Positions 8,601 to 17,424 of a stretch of 64,000 bases of DNA are shown piece after piece. This stretch comes from Terrimonas_A sp051954695 (GTDB lineage: Bacteria; Bacteroidota; Bacteroidia; Chitinophagales; Chitinophagaceae). The translations under genes were made by a program, and so were the position numbers. Each line of letters starts with the position of its first letter. The first letter of the stretch is position 1. A model generated the notes under the pieces. It did not search any database, was not told where the DNA came from, and worked only from the letters and a program-made list of their open reading frames with translations. Location: contig JBQCHL010000014.1 in assembly GCA_051954695.1 (NCBI GenBank), positions 124,001 through 188,000 of the forward strand, in the 5' to 3' direction.

Positions 8601-9453
8601 TGATAAGAAAGTGGACGATCAGATCAACATCCTGCTGCACAACTACAACATCAAGTACAACGAAGAACTCGGACGTTACAAACGCGAGAAGTTCAATATC
8701 TCTATAGGTGATGAACTGCCTGCCGGTGTATTGAAACTGGCTAAGGTTTACCTGGCTGTTAAGCGTAAGCTGAAAGTGGGTGATAAAATGGCGGGTCGTC
8801 ACGGTAATAAAGGTATCGTTGCCAAGATCGTTCGCCAGGAAGACATGCCATTCCTTGAGGATGGAACTCCGGTGGATGTGGTGTTGAACCCGCTGGGTGT
8901 ACCTTCCCGTATGAACCTCGGACAGATCTATGAAACCGTACTGGGTTGGGCCGGTCAGAAGCTGGGGCTGAAGTTCGCCACTCCGATCTTCGATGGTGCT
9001 ACCACTGAAGAGATCGAGAACTATTGTGCAGATGCAGGTATCCCGAAATTCGGTCACACTTACCTGTATGATGGTGAAACAGGAGAACGTTTCCACCAGA
9101 AAGCAACCGTGGGTATCATCTATATCATTAAGCTGCACCACATGGTGGATGATAAGATGCACGCACGTTCTATCGGACCATACAGTTTGATCACACAGCA
9201 GCCGCTGGGTGGTAAAGCTCAGTTCGGTGGTCAGCGTTTCGGTGAGATGGAGGTTTGGGCACTGGAAGCTTATGGTGCGTCCAATATCCTGCAGGAATTG
9301 CTCACTATCAAATCTGATGATATCATCGGTCGTGCTAAAACATACGAATCGATCGTGAAAGGGGATAACGTTCCAAGAGCGGGCATCCCTGAATCGTTCA
9401 ACGTATTGGTGCATGAGCTGCGTGGTCTCGGACTTGATCTGAAGTTTGAATAA
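5650..9453 (+). CDS. rpoB: DNA-directed RNA polymerase subunit beta
   Basis: 1267 residues from the ATG at 5650 (MSSTKLNQRVNFGK). A GTG at 5614 in the same frame would add 12 residues without conserved character. RpoB forms one pincer of RNA polymerase and much of the active-site cleft and rifampicin pocket. The rifampicin region reads GTSQLSQFLDQTNPLSEITHKRR, with the wild-type residues of sensitive enzymes. The C-terminus carries GKAQFGGQRFGEMEVWALEAYGA, the clamp-contacting segment. It is followed by a 110-nt spacer with a long perfect inverted repeat and then rpoC. It has its own promoter rather than being linked to rplL. Confidence 0.98.
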   Translation: MSSTKLNQRVNFGKIKHLAETPDLLEVQIQSFKEFFQLETTPDKRNIEGLFRVFKDNFPITDTRNIFVLEFLDYFIDPPRYTIEECMERGLTYAVPLKAKLRLSCNDEEHVDFQTIVQDVFLGNIPYMTPRGTFVINGAERVVVSQLHRSPGVFFGQSVHPNGTKIYSARVIPFKGAWMEFATDINNVMYAYIDRKKKFPVTTLLRSIGYETDKDILELFGMADEVATDKKTLEKYLGKRLAARVLRTWVEDFVDEDTGEVVSIERNEIVMERDTVLDEEAIETISEMDVKSVFIQREDVGGDYAIIYNTLNKDTSNSELEAVQFIYRQLRGADAPDNETARGIIDKLFFSDKRYDLGEVGRYKINRKLNRDAPLDQKTLTREDIILIIKYLVKLTNGKAEIDDIDHLSNRRVRTVGEQLYAQFGVGLARMARTIRERMNVRDNEVFTPVDLINARTLSSVINSFFGTSQLSQFLDQTNPLSEITHKRRISALGPGGLSRERAGFEVRDVHYSHYGRLCTIETPEGPNIGLISTLCVHAKINDMGFIETPYRKVEGGKVNMKELEFLSAEEEDLAKIAQANTPLDEKGNFVEEKVVSRETGDFPILDKNEVEFMDVAPNQIVGLSASLIPFLEHDDANRALMGSNMQRQAVPLIRPDVPVVGTGLEGKAARDARIQIHSEGTGVVEFVDANEIHVRYERDEAEKLVSFEEDLRVYRLTKFIKTNQETCINLKPAVKKGQKVKKGDFLTEGYATQNGELALGKNLKVAFMPWKGYNFEDAIVISERVVKEDMFTSVHISEYELEVRDTKLGEEELTPDIPNVSEEATKDLDENGIIRIGANIKEGDILIGKITPKGESDPTPEEKLLRAIFGDKAGDAKDASLKAPNGVEGIVIGKKLFQRAKKDKNAKVREKAAIEKLEKVHEKNEADLMEVLLEKLTTLLREHVSAGVSNNFGEVQIGKGAKFTAKNLTGLDYANINPLGWTGDKKVDDQINILLHNYNIKYNEELGRYKREKFNISIGDELPAGVLKLAKVYLAVKRKLKVGDKMAGRHGNKGIVAKIVRQEDMPFLEDGTPVDVVLNPLGVPSRMNLGQIYETVLGWAGQKLGLKFATPIFDGATTEEIENYCADAGIPKFGHTYLYDGETGERFHQKATVGIIYIIKLHHMVDDKMHARSIGPYSLITQQPLGGKAQFGGQRFGEMEVWALEAYGASNILQELLTIKSDDIIGRAKTYESIVKGDNVPRAGIPESFNVLVHELRGLGLDLKFE

Positions 9454-9462
9454 AGTTTAAAA

Positions 9463-9508
9463 GTTTAATGGTTTAAAAGTTTAAGGTTAAACTTTTAAAC
9501 CATTAAAC
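9463..9508 (+). repeat. Perfect 22-bp inverted repeat between rpoB and rpoC
   Basis: The left arm 9463-9484 and the right arm 9487-9508 are exact reverse complements with only a GG spacer. They are built from GTTTAA words that also repeat directly on either side (9454-9462 and 9509-9530). In RNA this is a near-cruciform AU-rich hairpin. There is no T-run and rpoC must be read through it, so it is not a simple terminator. Confidence 0.85.
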
Positions 9509-9563
9509 CCTTGAACCCTTAAACTTCAAAACACAAACAACTTTAAAATTTAGAAACTCAAAT

Positions 9564-12500
9564 ATGGCTATCAAAAAAGACAATCGTCCCCGGCCAGCTT
9601 TCTCCAAGATCACTATTGGTCTGGCTTCTCCGGATACCATCCTGGAAAGAAGTTATGGTGAGGTGCTGAAGCCCGAAACGATTAACTACCGGACTTACAA
9701 ACCGGAACGTGATGGTTTATTCTGTGAAAGGATCTTTGGACCAGTAAAAGATTATGAGTGTGCTTGCGGAAAGTACAAGCGTATCCGTTATAAAGGCATT
9801 GTGTGCGACCGTTGTGGTGTGGAAGTAACGGAAAAGAAAGTTCGCCGTGAAAGAATGGGTCACATCAAACTGGTGGTGCCTGTTGTTCACATCTGGTATT
9901 TCAAATCATTGCCTAATAAGATCGGTTACCTGCTGGGCGTTAGCTCCAAGAAGCTGGAAACGATCGTATATTATGAAAGGTTCGTGGTGATCCAGTCCGG
10001 TATCCGTGCTGATAAAGGCCAGAATGTCGGTGATTTGCTCACTGAAGAAGAATACCTCGATATCCTGGATGCATTGCCTAAAGACAACCAGTATCTTCCT
10101 GATGATGATCCTAACAAATTCATCGCGAAGATGGGTGCTGAAGCGGTACATGATATGCTCCAACGCATTGATCTGGACCAGCTCTCTTTCGACCTGCGCA
10201 ATGCTGCTGCTACAGAAACATCACAGCAACGTAAAGCTGATGCTCTGAAACGCCTGAGCGTGGTGGAAGCTTTCCGTGATGCCAATACAAGGATCACTAA
10301 CCGTCCTGAATGGATGGTAATGCAATACATCCCTGTTATCCCGCCGGAACTGCGTCCGCTTGTTCCCCTGGATGGCGGCCGTTTTGCTTCTTCTGATCTG
10401 AATGACCTCTATCGCCGTGTGATCATCCGTAACAACCGTTTGAAACGTTTGCTGGAGATCAAAGCGCCTGAGGTGATCCTGCGTAACGAAAAACGTATGC
10501 TGCAGGAAGCGATCGACAGCTTGTTTGACAACAGCCGTAAATCAAATGCCGTTAAAGCAGAAGGTGGACGTGCGTTGAAATCACTGTCAGATGTATTGAA
10601 AGGTAAACAGGGTCGTTTCCGTCAGAACCTGCTGGGTAAACGTGTTGACTACTCCGGCCGTTCTGTAATCGTGGTAGGTCCTGAGATGAAACTGCACGAG
10701 TGCGGTCTGCCAAAAGACATGGCTGCCGAGCTGTTCAAGCCGTTTATCATCCGCAAATTGATTGAAAGGGGTATCGTTAAAACCGTGAAATCTGCAAGGA
10801 AACTTGTAGATAAAAAAGAATCGGTGGTTTGGGATATCCTTGAAAATATATTGAAGGGTCACCCGATCCTTCTCAACCGTGCCCCGACGCTGCACCGACT
10901 TTCTATCCAGGCTTTCCAGCCTAAGCTGATCGAAGGTAAAGCGATCCAACTGCACCCATTGGTTACTACCGCGTTCAACGCCGACTTTGACGGTGACCAG
11001 ATGGCGGTGCACGTGCCACTGAGCAATGCTGCGATCCTTGAGGCGCAATTGCTGATGCTGGCATCACACAACATTCTTAACCCGCAAAACGGTACGCCGA
11101 TCACCCTGCCTTCACAGGACATGGTACTCGGTCTGTACTATATCACCAAGGGTAAGAAAACAAATGCGAATGAGACTATCAGGGGAGAAGGAAAAGCCTT
11201 CTATTCTTCTGAAGAAGTGATCATTGCATACAACGAAGGAAAAGTGGACCTGCATGCATGGATCAAGGTGAAAGCCAATATCCGCAATGCTGATGGTTTG
11301 CTGGAACATAAGCTGATCGAAACAACTGTAGGACGTGTGATCTTTAACCAGCACGTACCTGCTGAAGTTGGTTTTGTGAATGCATTGCTGACTAAAAAGA
11401 ACCTGCGTGATATCATCGGTGACATCATCGAGATCACCAACGTTCCGAAAACAGCGAAATTCCTGGATGATATCAAACAACTTGGTTTCCGTACAGCCTT
11501 CCAGGGTGGTCTGTCGTTCAACATCAATGACCTGATCATCCCCGATGTTAAAGAAGAATTGCTGGAGAATGCGAAGAGCGAAGTGGAAGAAGTATGGGAC
11601 AACTATAACATGGGTCTGATCACCAACAACGAGCGTTACAACCAGATCGTTGACATCTGGAGCCGTGTGGATACCCGTATCACAGAAACATTGATCCGCG
11701 AGTTGAGCAGCGATAAGCAAGGTTTCAACTCCGTATACATGATGCTTGATTCCGGTGCCCGTGGTTCTAAACAGCAGATCAAACAGTTGGCTGGTATCAG
11801 GGGTCTGATGGCAAAACCAAGAAAATCAGGTTCTACAGGATCTGAGATCATTGAGAACCCGATCCTTTCCAACTTTAAAGGCGGTCTGAACGTATTGGAC
11901 TACTTTATCTCTACGCACGGTGCGCGTAAAGGTCTTGCGGATACCGCCCTTAAAACAGCGGATGCCGGTTACCTTACCCGCCGTCTGGTTGACGTAGCAC
12001 AGGATGTGGTGATCACTGAAGAAGATTGCGGCACACTGCGTGGTATTGCAACATCTGCATTGAAAGATAATGAGGACATTATCGAACCATTGTCAGACCG
12101 TATCATGGGACGTACTTCTTTGCATGATATCTATAATCCTACAACAGAAGAACTGATCATCGCTGCAGGTGAAGAAATATCTGAAACCCTTGCCAAGAGG
12201 ATTGAAGAAGCTGGTATTGAGACTGTAGAGATCCGCTCCGTGCTGACCTGCGAAAGCAAACGCGGATGCTGCGTGAAGTGTTATGGTAAGAACCTGGCTT
12301 CCGGTATACTTGCACAAAGAGGTGATGCAGTAGGTATCATCGCTGCACAGTCGATCGGTGAGCCTGGTACACAGCTGACACTGCGTACTTTCCACGTGGG
12401 TGGTGTGGCTGGTTCTGCTTCTGTTGATTCTACATTGACAGCTAAGTTTGATGGTACGATCCAGTTCGATGGTCTGCGTACAGTTACAACAGAAAATAAT

Positions 12501-13856
12501 GAAGGCGATAAAGTACAGATCGTAATCGGCCGTACTGGTGAGGTTCGTATCATCGATACGAAGAATGACCGTCTGCTGATCACGAATAACATTCCTTATG
12601 GTTCTACATTGATGGTGAAAGATGGCCAGAAAGTGAGCAAAGGAGATGTGATCTGTACATGGGATCCGTTCAACAACGTAATCGTTGCTGAGATCAATGG
12701 TGTGCTGAAATTTGAAAACGTGATCGAGGGTGTTACCTTCCGTGAAGAAGCGGATGAGCAAACCGGTCACCGTGAGAAAGTGGTAATTGAAACCCGTGAT
12801 AAAACAAAGATCCCTTCTATCGTGGTAGAGGGAAAAGAGCTCAAATCATATAACCTGCCTACAGGTAGCCATATCATGCTTGATGAAGGTGATGATGTGA
12901 AAGCCGGACAGGTGTTGGTGAAGATCCCGCGTGTGCTTGGTAAGCTGCGTGATATCACCGGTGGTCTGCCTCGTGTAACAGAGTTGTTCGAGGCAAGGAA
13001 CCCAAGCAACCCTGCTGTGGTTTCTGAGATTGACGGTGTGGTATCAATGGGTGCTATCAAGCGTGGTAACCGTGAGATCGTGATCGAAGCGAAAGATGGT
13101 GTGACCAAGAAATACCTGGTGCCTCTGACACGTCAGATTCTGGCACAGGATGGTGACTTCGTGAAAGCGGGTTCTCCATTGTCTGATGGTCAGATCTCTC
13201 CGCAGGATATTCTTTCTATTCAGGGGCCGTTCGCTGTACAACAGTATGTGGTGAATGAGATCCAGGAAGTGTATCGTTTGCAAGGTGTGAAGATCAATGA
13301 CAAGCATATTGAAGTGATCGTTCGCCAGATGATGCGCAAAGTGAACATTGTTGATCCAGGTGATACCAAGTTCCTCGAAGACGATTCAGTAGATAAATTT
13401 GAATTCGTTGAAGAGAATGATTATGTATTCGATAAGAAAGTGGTTACAGAGGCCGGAGAATCTACCAAGCTGCGTGCAGGACAGATCGTAAGCCTGCGTG
13501 ATGTGCGCGAAGAGAACTCTATCCTGCGCCGCTCAGATAAGAAACTGGTTGAATACCGCGATGCGAAACCCGCTACATCAGCGCCTACGCTGCTCGGTAT
13601 CACCAAGGCTTCGCTGGGTGTACAAAGCTGGATCTCTGCAGCTTCCTTCCAGGAAACAACGAAAGTATTGTCTTCTGCCGCTATTCACGGTAAAACAGAT
13701 GATATGCTCGGCCTGAAAGAGAACGTGATCACTGGTCACCCGATCCCTGCAGGTACAGGTTTGCGTGAGTTTGAGAATATGATCGTGGGCAGTAAAGAAG
13801 AGTATGAACTGCTGCAAACGACCCGTGAGGCGATGACTTTCGACGAAGAAGAATAA
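9564..13856 (+). CDS. rpoC: DNA-directed RNA polymerase subunit beta'
   Basis: 1430 residues. The catalytic Mg-binding loop NADFDGDQM starts at about residue 472. The N-terminal zinc site has Cys 66, 68, 81 and 84 (CACGKY...CDRC). A second zinc site is present in the C-terminal half (CESKRGCCVKC, codons around 12247-12280). The bridge helix and trigger loop regions around RKGLADTALKTADAGYLTRRL are conserved. The protein is somewhat longer than the E. coli enzyme, as usual for Bacteroidota. It is translated from the rpoB transcript through the spacer hairpin and is closed by a strong terminator. Confidence 0.98.
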   Translation: MAIKKDNRPRPAFSKITIGLASPDTILERSYGEVLKPETINYRTYKPERDGLFCERIFGPVKDYECACGKYKRIRYKGIVCDRCGVEVTEKKVRRERMGHIKLVVPVVHIWYFKSLPNKIGYLLGVSSKKLETIVYYERFVVIQSGIRADKGQNVGDLLTEEEYLDILDALPKDNQYLPDDDPNKFIAKMGAEAVHDMLQRIDLDQLSFDLRNAAATETSQQRKADALKRLSVVEAFRDANTRITNRPEWMVMQYIPVIPPELRPLVPLDGGRFASSDLNDLYRRVIIRNNRLKRLLEIKAPEVILRNEKRMLQEAIDSLFDNSRKSNAVKAEGGRALKSLSDVLKGKQGRFRQNLLGKRVDYSGRSVIVVGPEMKLHECGLPKDMAAELFKPFIIRKLIERGIVKTVKSARKLVDKKESVVWDILENILKGHPILLNRAPTLHRLSIQAFQPKLIEGKAIQLHPLVTTAFNADFDGDQMAVHVPLSNAAILEAQLLMLASHNILNPQNGTPITLPSQDMVLGLYYITKGKKTNANETIRGEGKAFYSSEEVIIAYNEGKVDLHAWIKVKANIRNADGLLEHKLIETTVGRVIFNQHVPAEVGFVNALLTKKNLRDIIGDIIEITNVPKTAKFLDDIKQLGFRTAFQGGLSFNINDLIIPDVKEELLENAKSEVEEVWDNYNMGLITNNERYNQIVDIWSRVDTRITETLIRELSSDKQGFNSVYMMLDSGARGSKQQIKQLAGIRGLMAKPRKSGSTGSEIIENPILSNFKGGLNVLDYFISTHGARKGLADTALKTADAGYLTRRLVDVAQDVVITEEDCGTLRGIATSALKDNEDIIEPLSDRIMGRTSLHDIYNPTTEELIIAAGEEISETLAKRIEEAGIETVEIRSVLTCESKRGCCVKCYGKNLASGILAQRGDAVGIIAAQSIGEPGTQLTLRTFHVGGVAGSASVDSTLTAKFDGTIQFDGLRTVTTENNEGDKVQIVIGRTGEVRIIDTKNDRLLITNNIPYGSTLMVKDGQKVSKGDVICTWDPFNNVIVAEINGVLKFENVIEGVTFREEADEQTGHREKVVIETRDKTKIPSIVVEGKELKSYNLPTGSHIMLDEGDDVKAGQVLVKIPRVLGKLRDITGGLPRVTELFEARNPSNPAVVSEIDGVVSMGAIKRGNREIVIEAKDGVTKKYLVPLTRQILAQDGDFVKAGSPLSDGQISPQDILSIQGPFAVQQYVVNEIQEVYRLQGVKINDKHIEVIVRQMMRKVNIVDPGDTKFLEDDSVDKFEFVEENDYVFDKKVVTEAGESTKLRAGQIVSLRDVREENSILRRSDKKLVEYRDAKPATSAPTLLGITKASLGVQSWISAASFQETTKVLSSAAIHGKTDDMLGLKENVITGHPIPAGTGLREFENMIVGSKEEYELLQTTREAMTFDEEE

Positions 13857-13875
13857 GAGCGATTTATCAAATGAT

Positions 13876-13909
13876 AAAAAGGAGTAAGTGACCCTTACTC
13901 CTTTTTTTT
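13876..13909 (+). terminator. Rho-independent terminator after rpoC
   Basis: AAAAAGGAGTAAG (13876-13888) pairs with CTTACTCCTTTTT (13894-13906) around a 5-nt loop, ending in a run of T residues. It starts 20 nt after the rpoC stop. Confidence 0.9.
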
Positions 13910-13915
13910 ACTGTG

Positions 13916-13957
13916 CGCCGAAGCTTTAGCGTAGGAGCATCGCTAAAGGTTGGGCGG
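13916..13957 (+). repeat. Dispersed palindromic repeat, copy C
   Basis: CGCCGAAGCTTTAGCG (13916-13931) faces CGCTAAAGGTTGGGCGG (13941-13957) as an imperfect hairpin with a 9-nt loop. The words match copies A (488-510) and B (1031-1095). It lies just after the rpoC terminator. Confidence 0.6.
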
Positions 13958-13974
13958 ACAATGAAGGTTAAGGG

Positions 13975-14005
13975 TTTCATAAAGTGACCTGAATCCTTAT
14001 ATTTG
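13975..14005 (+). promoter_or_regulatory. Promoter of the OmpH-like gene
   Basis: TTTC (13975-13978), a 19-nt spacer, then TATATTTG (13998-14005). The predicted start near 14011 gives a leader of about 75 nt. Confidence 0.7.
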
Positions 14006-14087
14006 CCCGGTAAGGAATTTAACTTGCAAGCCATAACCCCTGTTTTGTGTAACAGGCGGTGATTTTTAAAATAAAAGAGAAACACAG

Positions 14088-14684
14088 ATGAAAAATGGTA
14101 TCGTGATATGGAATGTACTATTGACGCTTCTTGGCGGATATCTTCTTTTTACTCAATTAGGTAAGAAAGGAGGGGATTCTACTTCAAGGAAAACGCTCAA
14201 TGATACAGTATCACTGAACAAGCCTTTCCGCATTGCATATTTTGAGATGGACTCTATTGAAGCCCATTTTGACATGGTGAAGGATGTGAAATCGGAGATT
14301 GAAGGAAAGGAAAAGGAATATAGCAATGGACTTTCCCAGCTTGATATGACATACCGGAAGAAGATCCAGGAATACCAGCAGAAGCAGTCGACCATGACGC
14401 AGGCGGATTATGAGCGAGCGCAGATGGAGCTGAAGCAACTGGAAGATGTGTTGAAGGGAAGAAAGCAGGATATGGACCAGCAGTACCAGGAGTTTGTGAC
14501 CCGCCGTAATTTGTCGTTAAAGAAGAAGATCGAGGAGTTTATTGCGGAGTATAATAAGGGAAGGGAATATGCGTATATAGTAGCGAATGATCCGGGTGTG
14601 TTTTATTATAAGGATACGTTGTATGATATTACGCCGGATGTGATCAGGGGGTTGAATGAGAAGTATAAGAAGGAGAAGCAGTAG
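14088..14684 (+). CDS. OmpH/Skp-like periplasmic protein
   Basis: 198 residues. The N-terminus has a hydrophobic segment (about 5-23) that could be a signal anchor. Residues about 65-155 are a charged, heptad-like coiled coil (EKEYSNGLSQLDMTYRKKIQ and following), and the core begins FRIAYFEMDSIEAHFD, typical of the OmpH/Skp family. Skp-type proteins are trimeric chaperones that keep outer-membrane proteins soluble in the periplasm. The assignment to the family is fairly sure; a chaperone role is inferred. It has its own promoter and is not linked to bamA or lpxD, where Skp genes often lie. Confidence 0.75.
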   Translation: MKNGIVIWNVLLTLLGGYLLFTQLGKKGGDSTSRKTLNDTVSLNKPFRIAYFEMDSIEAHFDMVKDVKSEIEGKEKEYSNGLSQLDMTYRKKIQEYQQKQSTMTQADYERAQMELKQLEDVLKGRKQDMDQQYQEFVTRRNLSLKKKIEEFIAEYNKGREYAYIVANDPGVFYYKDTLYDITPDVIRGLNEKYKKEKQ

Positions 14685-15009
14685 GGGAGATAACTAAGGT
14701 TCGATCTGAACCTACCCCTTGCGGGGCCCTCCCTCCCCCGCCTTCCAGCCTACCAATTTACAGTTGCTACTCACCAGGCAATAACATAATCAGGGCCTAT
14801 TCAGGCCCTATACCTATACCTCTATCTCTATATCCCACACCTCTATCCATTCCACCCGCACACCTCAAAGCGATTAATCAAAGCAAATATCCCCTTTTGC
14901 AAATCCCAAGCCTTGGGAAAAAACCAGATTTTTCCCCGGAAAAAAACGTAGAAAAAATGATGAAAAACTTTTTCGTTTTTCACTTAGCTTTATCCAAATC
15001 ACAAACTGC
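14685..15009. other. 325-nt intergenic region before the permease
   Basis: No reading frame is supported. It holds two short adjacent hairpins right after the OmpH-like stop (AGGTTC/GAACCT at 14697-14713 and CCCC/GGGG at 14715-14726, no T-run), a further hairpin AGGGCCT/AGGCCCT at 14792-14809, and then a pyrimidine-rich stretch of CTATAC/CTCTAT words to about 14860. A possible weak -7 element TAGCTTTA lies at 14985-14992, 18 nt before the next start. Confidence 0.5.
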
Positions 15010-16449
15010 ATGAGTCAACAGCAAACCTCTTTTAAACCTACCCTGGGTTTATTCGACGGCACTATGATCGTAGCCGGCTCCATGATCGGGTCCGGTATTT
15101 TTATTGTCAGCGCTGATATCACCCGCAACACCGGCAGCGCCGGCTGGCTGGTCGCCGTATGGCTTCTCACCGGCTTTATGACACTTACAGCCGCCCTCAG
15201 CTATGGTGAACTCAGCGGCATGTTCCCCAAAGCCGGTGGCCAATACGTCTATCTCAAAGAAGCTTACAATCCACTAATGGCATTCCTCTATGGCTGGAGC
15301 TTTTTTGCCGTGATCCAAACCGCAACAATTGCCGCTGTAGGCGTAGCGTTCTCGAAGTTCCTCGCTTATATGGTGCCAGAACTGGGAAATGAATATCTCC
15401 TGTTTGATGCAGGAATAACAAAAGTATATTCCGGTCAACTGGTCGCTATTGCCATTATCATCTTACTCACCTATATCAACTCAAAAGGAGTTAAGGAAGG
15501 AAAGTTTATCCAAACATTATTTACTTCTGCCAAACTGCTGGCATTATTCGGATTGATCATTTTTGGGTTTTTACTGGTAAAACAAAGCTTCTGGGCTGAA
15601 AACTGGGAAACCGGTTTTACAGCAAGACGGGCCGTAAAAAATGCAGATGGAGCATTTATCCCAGGAGCCTGGGAAGGTATTGGCGGTGCGGCACTGATGG
15701 GTGCCATCGCAGCTTCTATGGTAGGCTCTATCTTCAGCAGTGATGCCTGGAACAACGTAACGTTTATCGCTGGCGAAATGAAAAACCCTAAACGGAATAT
15801 CGGCTTAAGCCTTTTCCTGGGCACACTGACAGTAACAGTCATTTATGTATCTGCAAACCTCATGTACTTAAATGCACTGCCATTGAATGAACTGGCCCTG
15901 CCTCAGGATGATCGTGTGGCTGTGGCTGCTGCAAATAAGATATTCCCTTCTTTCGGCACAATGCTTATTGCCGTACTGATCATGGTATCTACATTCGGAT
16001 GTAATAACGGACTGATCCTTGCTGGTGCAAGGGTATACTATACCATGGCGAAGGATGGGCTGTTCTTTAAGAAAGTAGGAACGCTTAACCAGAATTCAGT
16101 ACCGCAGACGGCTTTGTGGATTCAATGCCTGGTAGCATCTGTCTGGTGCCTGAGCGGTAAATATGGCCAATTGCTTGACATGATCTCTTTTGTGGTGGTA
16201 TTATTCTATATGCTTACCATTATCGGCATATTTATCCTGCGCAAGAAAAGACCCGAAGCCGAAAGACCTTACAAAGCATTCGGCTACCCTGTTCTTCCCC
16301 TCTTATATATCCTGATGGGAACGGCATTTTGTTTGTTATTGATTATCTATAAACCTGAATTTACCTGGCCAGGATTTATTATCGTTTTGCTGGGTGTGCC
16401 CCTGTATTATATCGCCATCTCATCAAAACGGAAAAACCAGGAAGGGTAA
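15010..16449 (+). CDS. APC-family amino acid permease
   Basis: 479 residues, about 12 hydrophobic segments, inner membrane. The first helix reads DGTMIVAGSMIGSGIFIV (about residues 16-33); its GSGIF is the unwound helix-1 substrate motif of the amino acid-polyamine-organocation superfamily. The E/D-rich YxELSGMFPKAGGQYVYLKEAY segment (about 64-85) matches LAT/CAT-type transporters. It exchanges or imports amino acids; the substrate cannot be read from sequence. The isoaspartyl peptidase gene begins 43 nt downstream (start at 16492), so asparagine, aspartate or related amino acids are a reasonable guess. Confidence 0.88.
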   Translation: MSQQQTSFKPTLGLFDGTMIVAGSMIGSGIFIVSADITRNTGSAGWLVAVWLLTGFMTLTAALSYGELSGMFPKAGGQYVYLKEAYNPLMAFLYGWSFFAVIQTATIAAVGVAFSKFLAYMVPELGNEYLLFDAGITKVYSGQLVAIAIIILLTYINSKGVKEGKFIQTLFTSAKLLALFGLIIFGFLLVKQSFWAENWETGFTARRAVKNADGAFIPGAWEGIGGAALMGAIAASMVGSIFSSDAWNNVTFIAGEMKNPKRNIGLSLFLGTLTVTVIYVSANLMYLNALPLNELALPQDDRVAVAAANKIFPSFGTMLIAVLIMVSTFGCNNGLILAGARVYYTMAKDGLFFKKVGTLNQNSVPQTALWIQCLVASVWCLSGKYGQLLDMISFVVVLFYMLTIIGIFILRKKRPEAERPYKAFGYPVLPLLYILMGTAFCLLLIIYKPEFTWPGFIIVLLGVPLYYIAISSKRKNQEG

Positions 16450-16491
16450 TTATTGCTTTTATCAACGGCAGGTGGTTCAAAGGATTTCATT

Positions 16492-17424
16492 ATGACAAAG
16501 CACACACTTGTAATACATGGCGGAGCCGGCACCATTCTCAGGGAAAATATGACCCCTGAAATGGAAAAAGCTTACCTGCAAGGACTGGAAAATGCATTGA
16601 ATGCCGGTTATGCTTTATTGCATAAAGGAAGCTCTGCCCTGGATGCTGTTAAAGCCGCTGTTATGTCACTGGAAGATAATATCCTGTTCAACGCCGGTAG
16701 AGGATCTGTATTTGCAAAAGACGGCAGCCAGGAAATGGATGCCTCTATAATGGATGGGAAAACCTTACAGGCCGGAGCAATTAGCGGAGTACATAATATC
16801 CGCAATCCGGTTGAACTGGCATATGCAGTGATGACCCAAAGCCCACATGTAATGCTGAATGGAGAAGGCGCTACAGCCTTTGCTGCTTCAACTGGTATAA
16901 GAACGGAACCGGATGATTACTTCTTTTCAGAGTTCCGATATGATCAATGGTTGAAAATAAGGGAAACAGAAAACGCAGCGTTGGACCATAATGTACAGGT
17001 AGACGAGAAGAAATTCGGGACAGTTGGTGCAGCCGCCTGCGATCAGTTTGGTAATATAGCCGCTGCTACCAGCACTGGGGGTATGACCAATAAGCAATGG
17101 GGAAGGGTAGGTGATAGCCCGATTATCGGAGCCGGTACATACGCCAATAATAAAACCTGTGCTATCAGTTGCACCGGCCATGGCGAAATATTTATTCGCG
17201 CTGTAGCAGCCTATGATGTAAGCTGCCTGATGGAATATAAAGGATTGTCCTTACAGGAAGCAATGGATATCGTTGTGCAGGACAAACTGGTAAAAATGGA
17301 AGGCGAGGGGGGAATGATCGGTGTGGACGCCAAAGGAAATGCCGCCCTGGTCTTTAACAGTGCAGGAATGTACCGCGGTATTCAGAACAATGAAGGATTA
17401 AAAGAAGTAAATATTTACCGGTAA
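16492..17424 (+). CDS. Isoaspartyl peptidase / plant-type L-asparaginase (Ntn hydrolase)
   Basis: 310 residues from the ATG at 16492; a TTG at 16453 in the same frame adds 13 residues before the conserved MTKHTLVIHGGAGTI start and is rejected. Family enzymes self-cleave to give alpha and beta subunits and hydrolyse beta-aspartyl dipeptides and asparagine. The predicted nucleophile is Thr 177 in KKFGTVGAAA, with downstream STGGMTNKQWGRVGDSP and GAGTYA substrate-binding segments and TGHGE further on, all matching the family. No signal peptide is evident, so it is probably cytoplasmic. It follows an amino-acid permease, and its stop codon abuts the next start. Confidence 0.92.
   Translation: MTKHTLVIHGGAGTILRENMTPEMEKAYLQGLENALNAGYALLHKGSSALDAVKAAVMSLEDNILFNAGRGSVFAKDGSQEMDASIMDGKTLQAGAISGVHNIRNPVELAYAVMTQSPHVMLNGEGATAFAASTGIRTEPDDYFFSEFRYDQWLKIRETENAALDHNVQVDEKKFGTVGAAACDQFGNIAAATSTGGMTNKQWGRVGDSPIIGAGTYANNKTCAISCTGHGEIFIRAVAAYDVSCLMEYKGLSLQEAMDIVVQDKLVKMEGEGGMIGVDAKGNAALVFNSAGMYRGIQNNEGLKEVNIYR

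Noticed and set aside
8485..9414. Minus-strand open frame of 309 residues inside rpoB
   Set aside because: It is antisense to a highly conserved, highly expressed gene, its composition is that of reversed codons, and it has no recognisable motif or start signal. Similar shadow frames occur in rpoC (12093-12770 and 11112-11720).
9451..9530. GTTTAA-rich spacer as a CRISPR-like array
   Set aside because: The words form one inverted repeat with flanking degenerate copies; there are no regular spacers of unique sequence and no cas genes.
14697..14726. Twin hairpins after the OmpH-like gene as a terminator
   Set aside because: Stems are only 6 and 4 bp and no T-run follows, so an intrinsic terminator is not supported.
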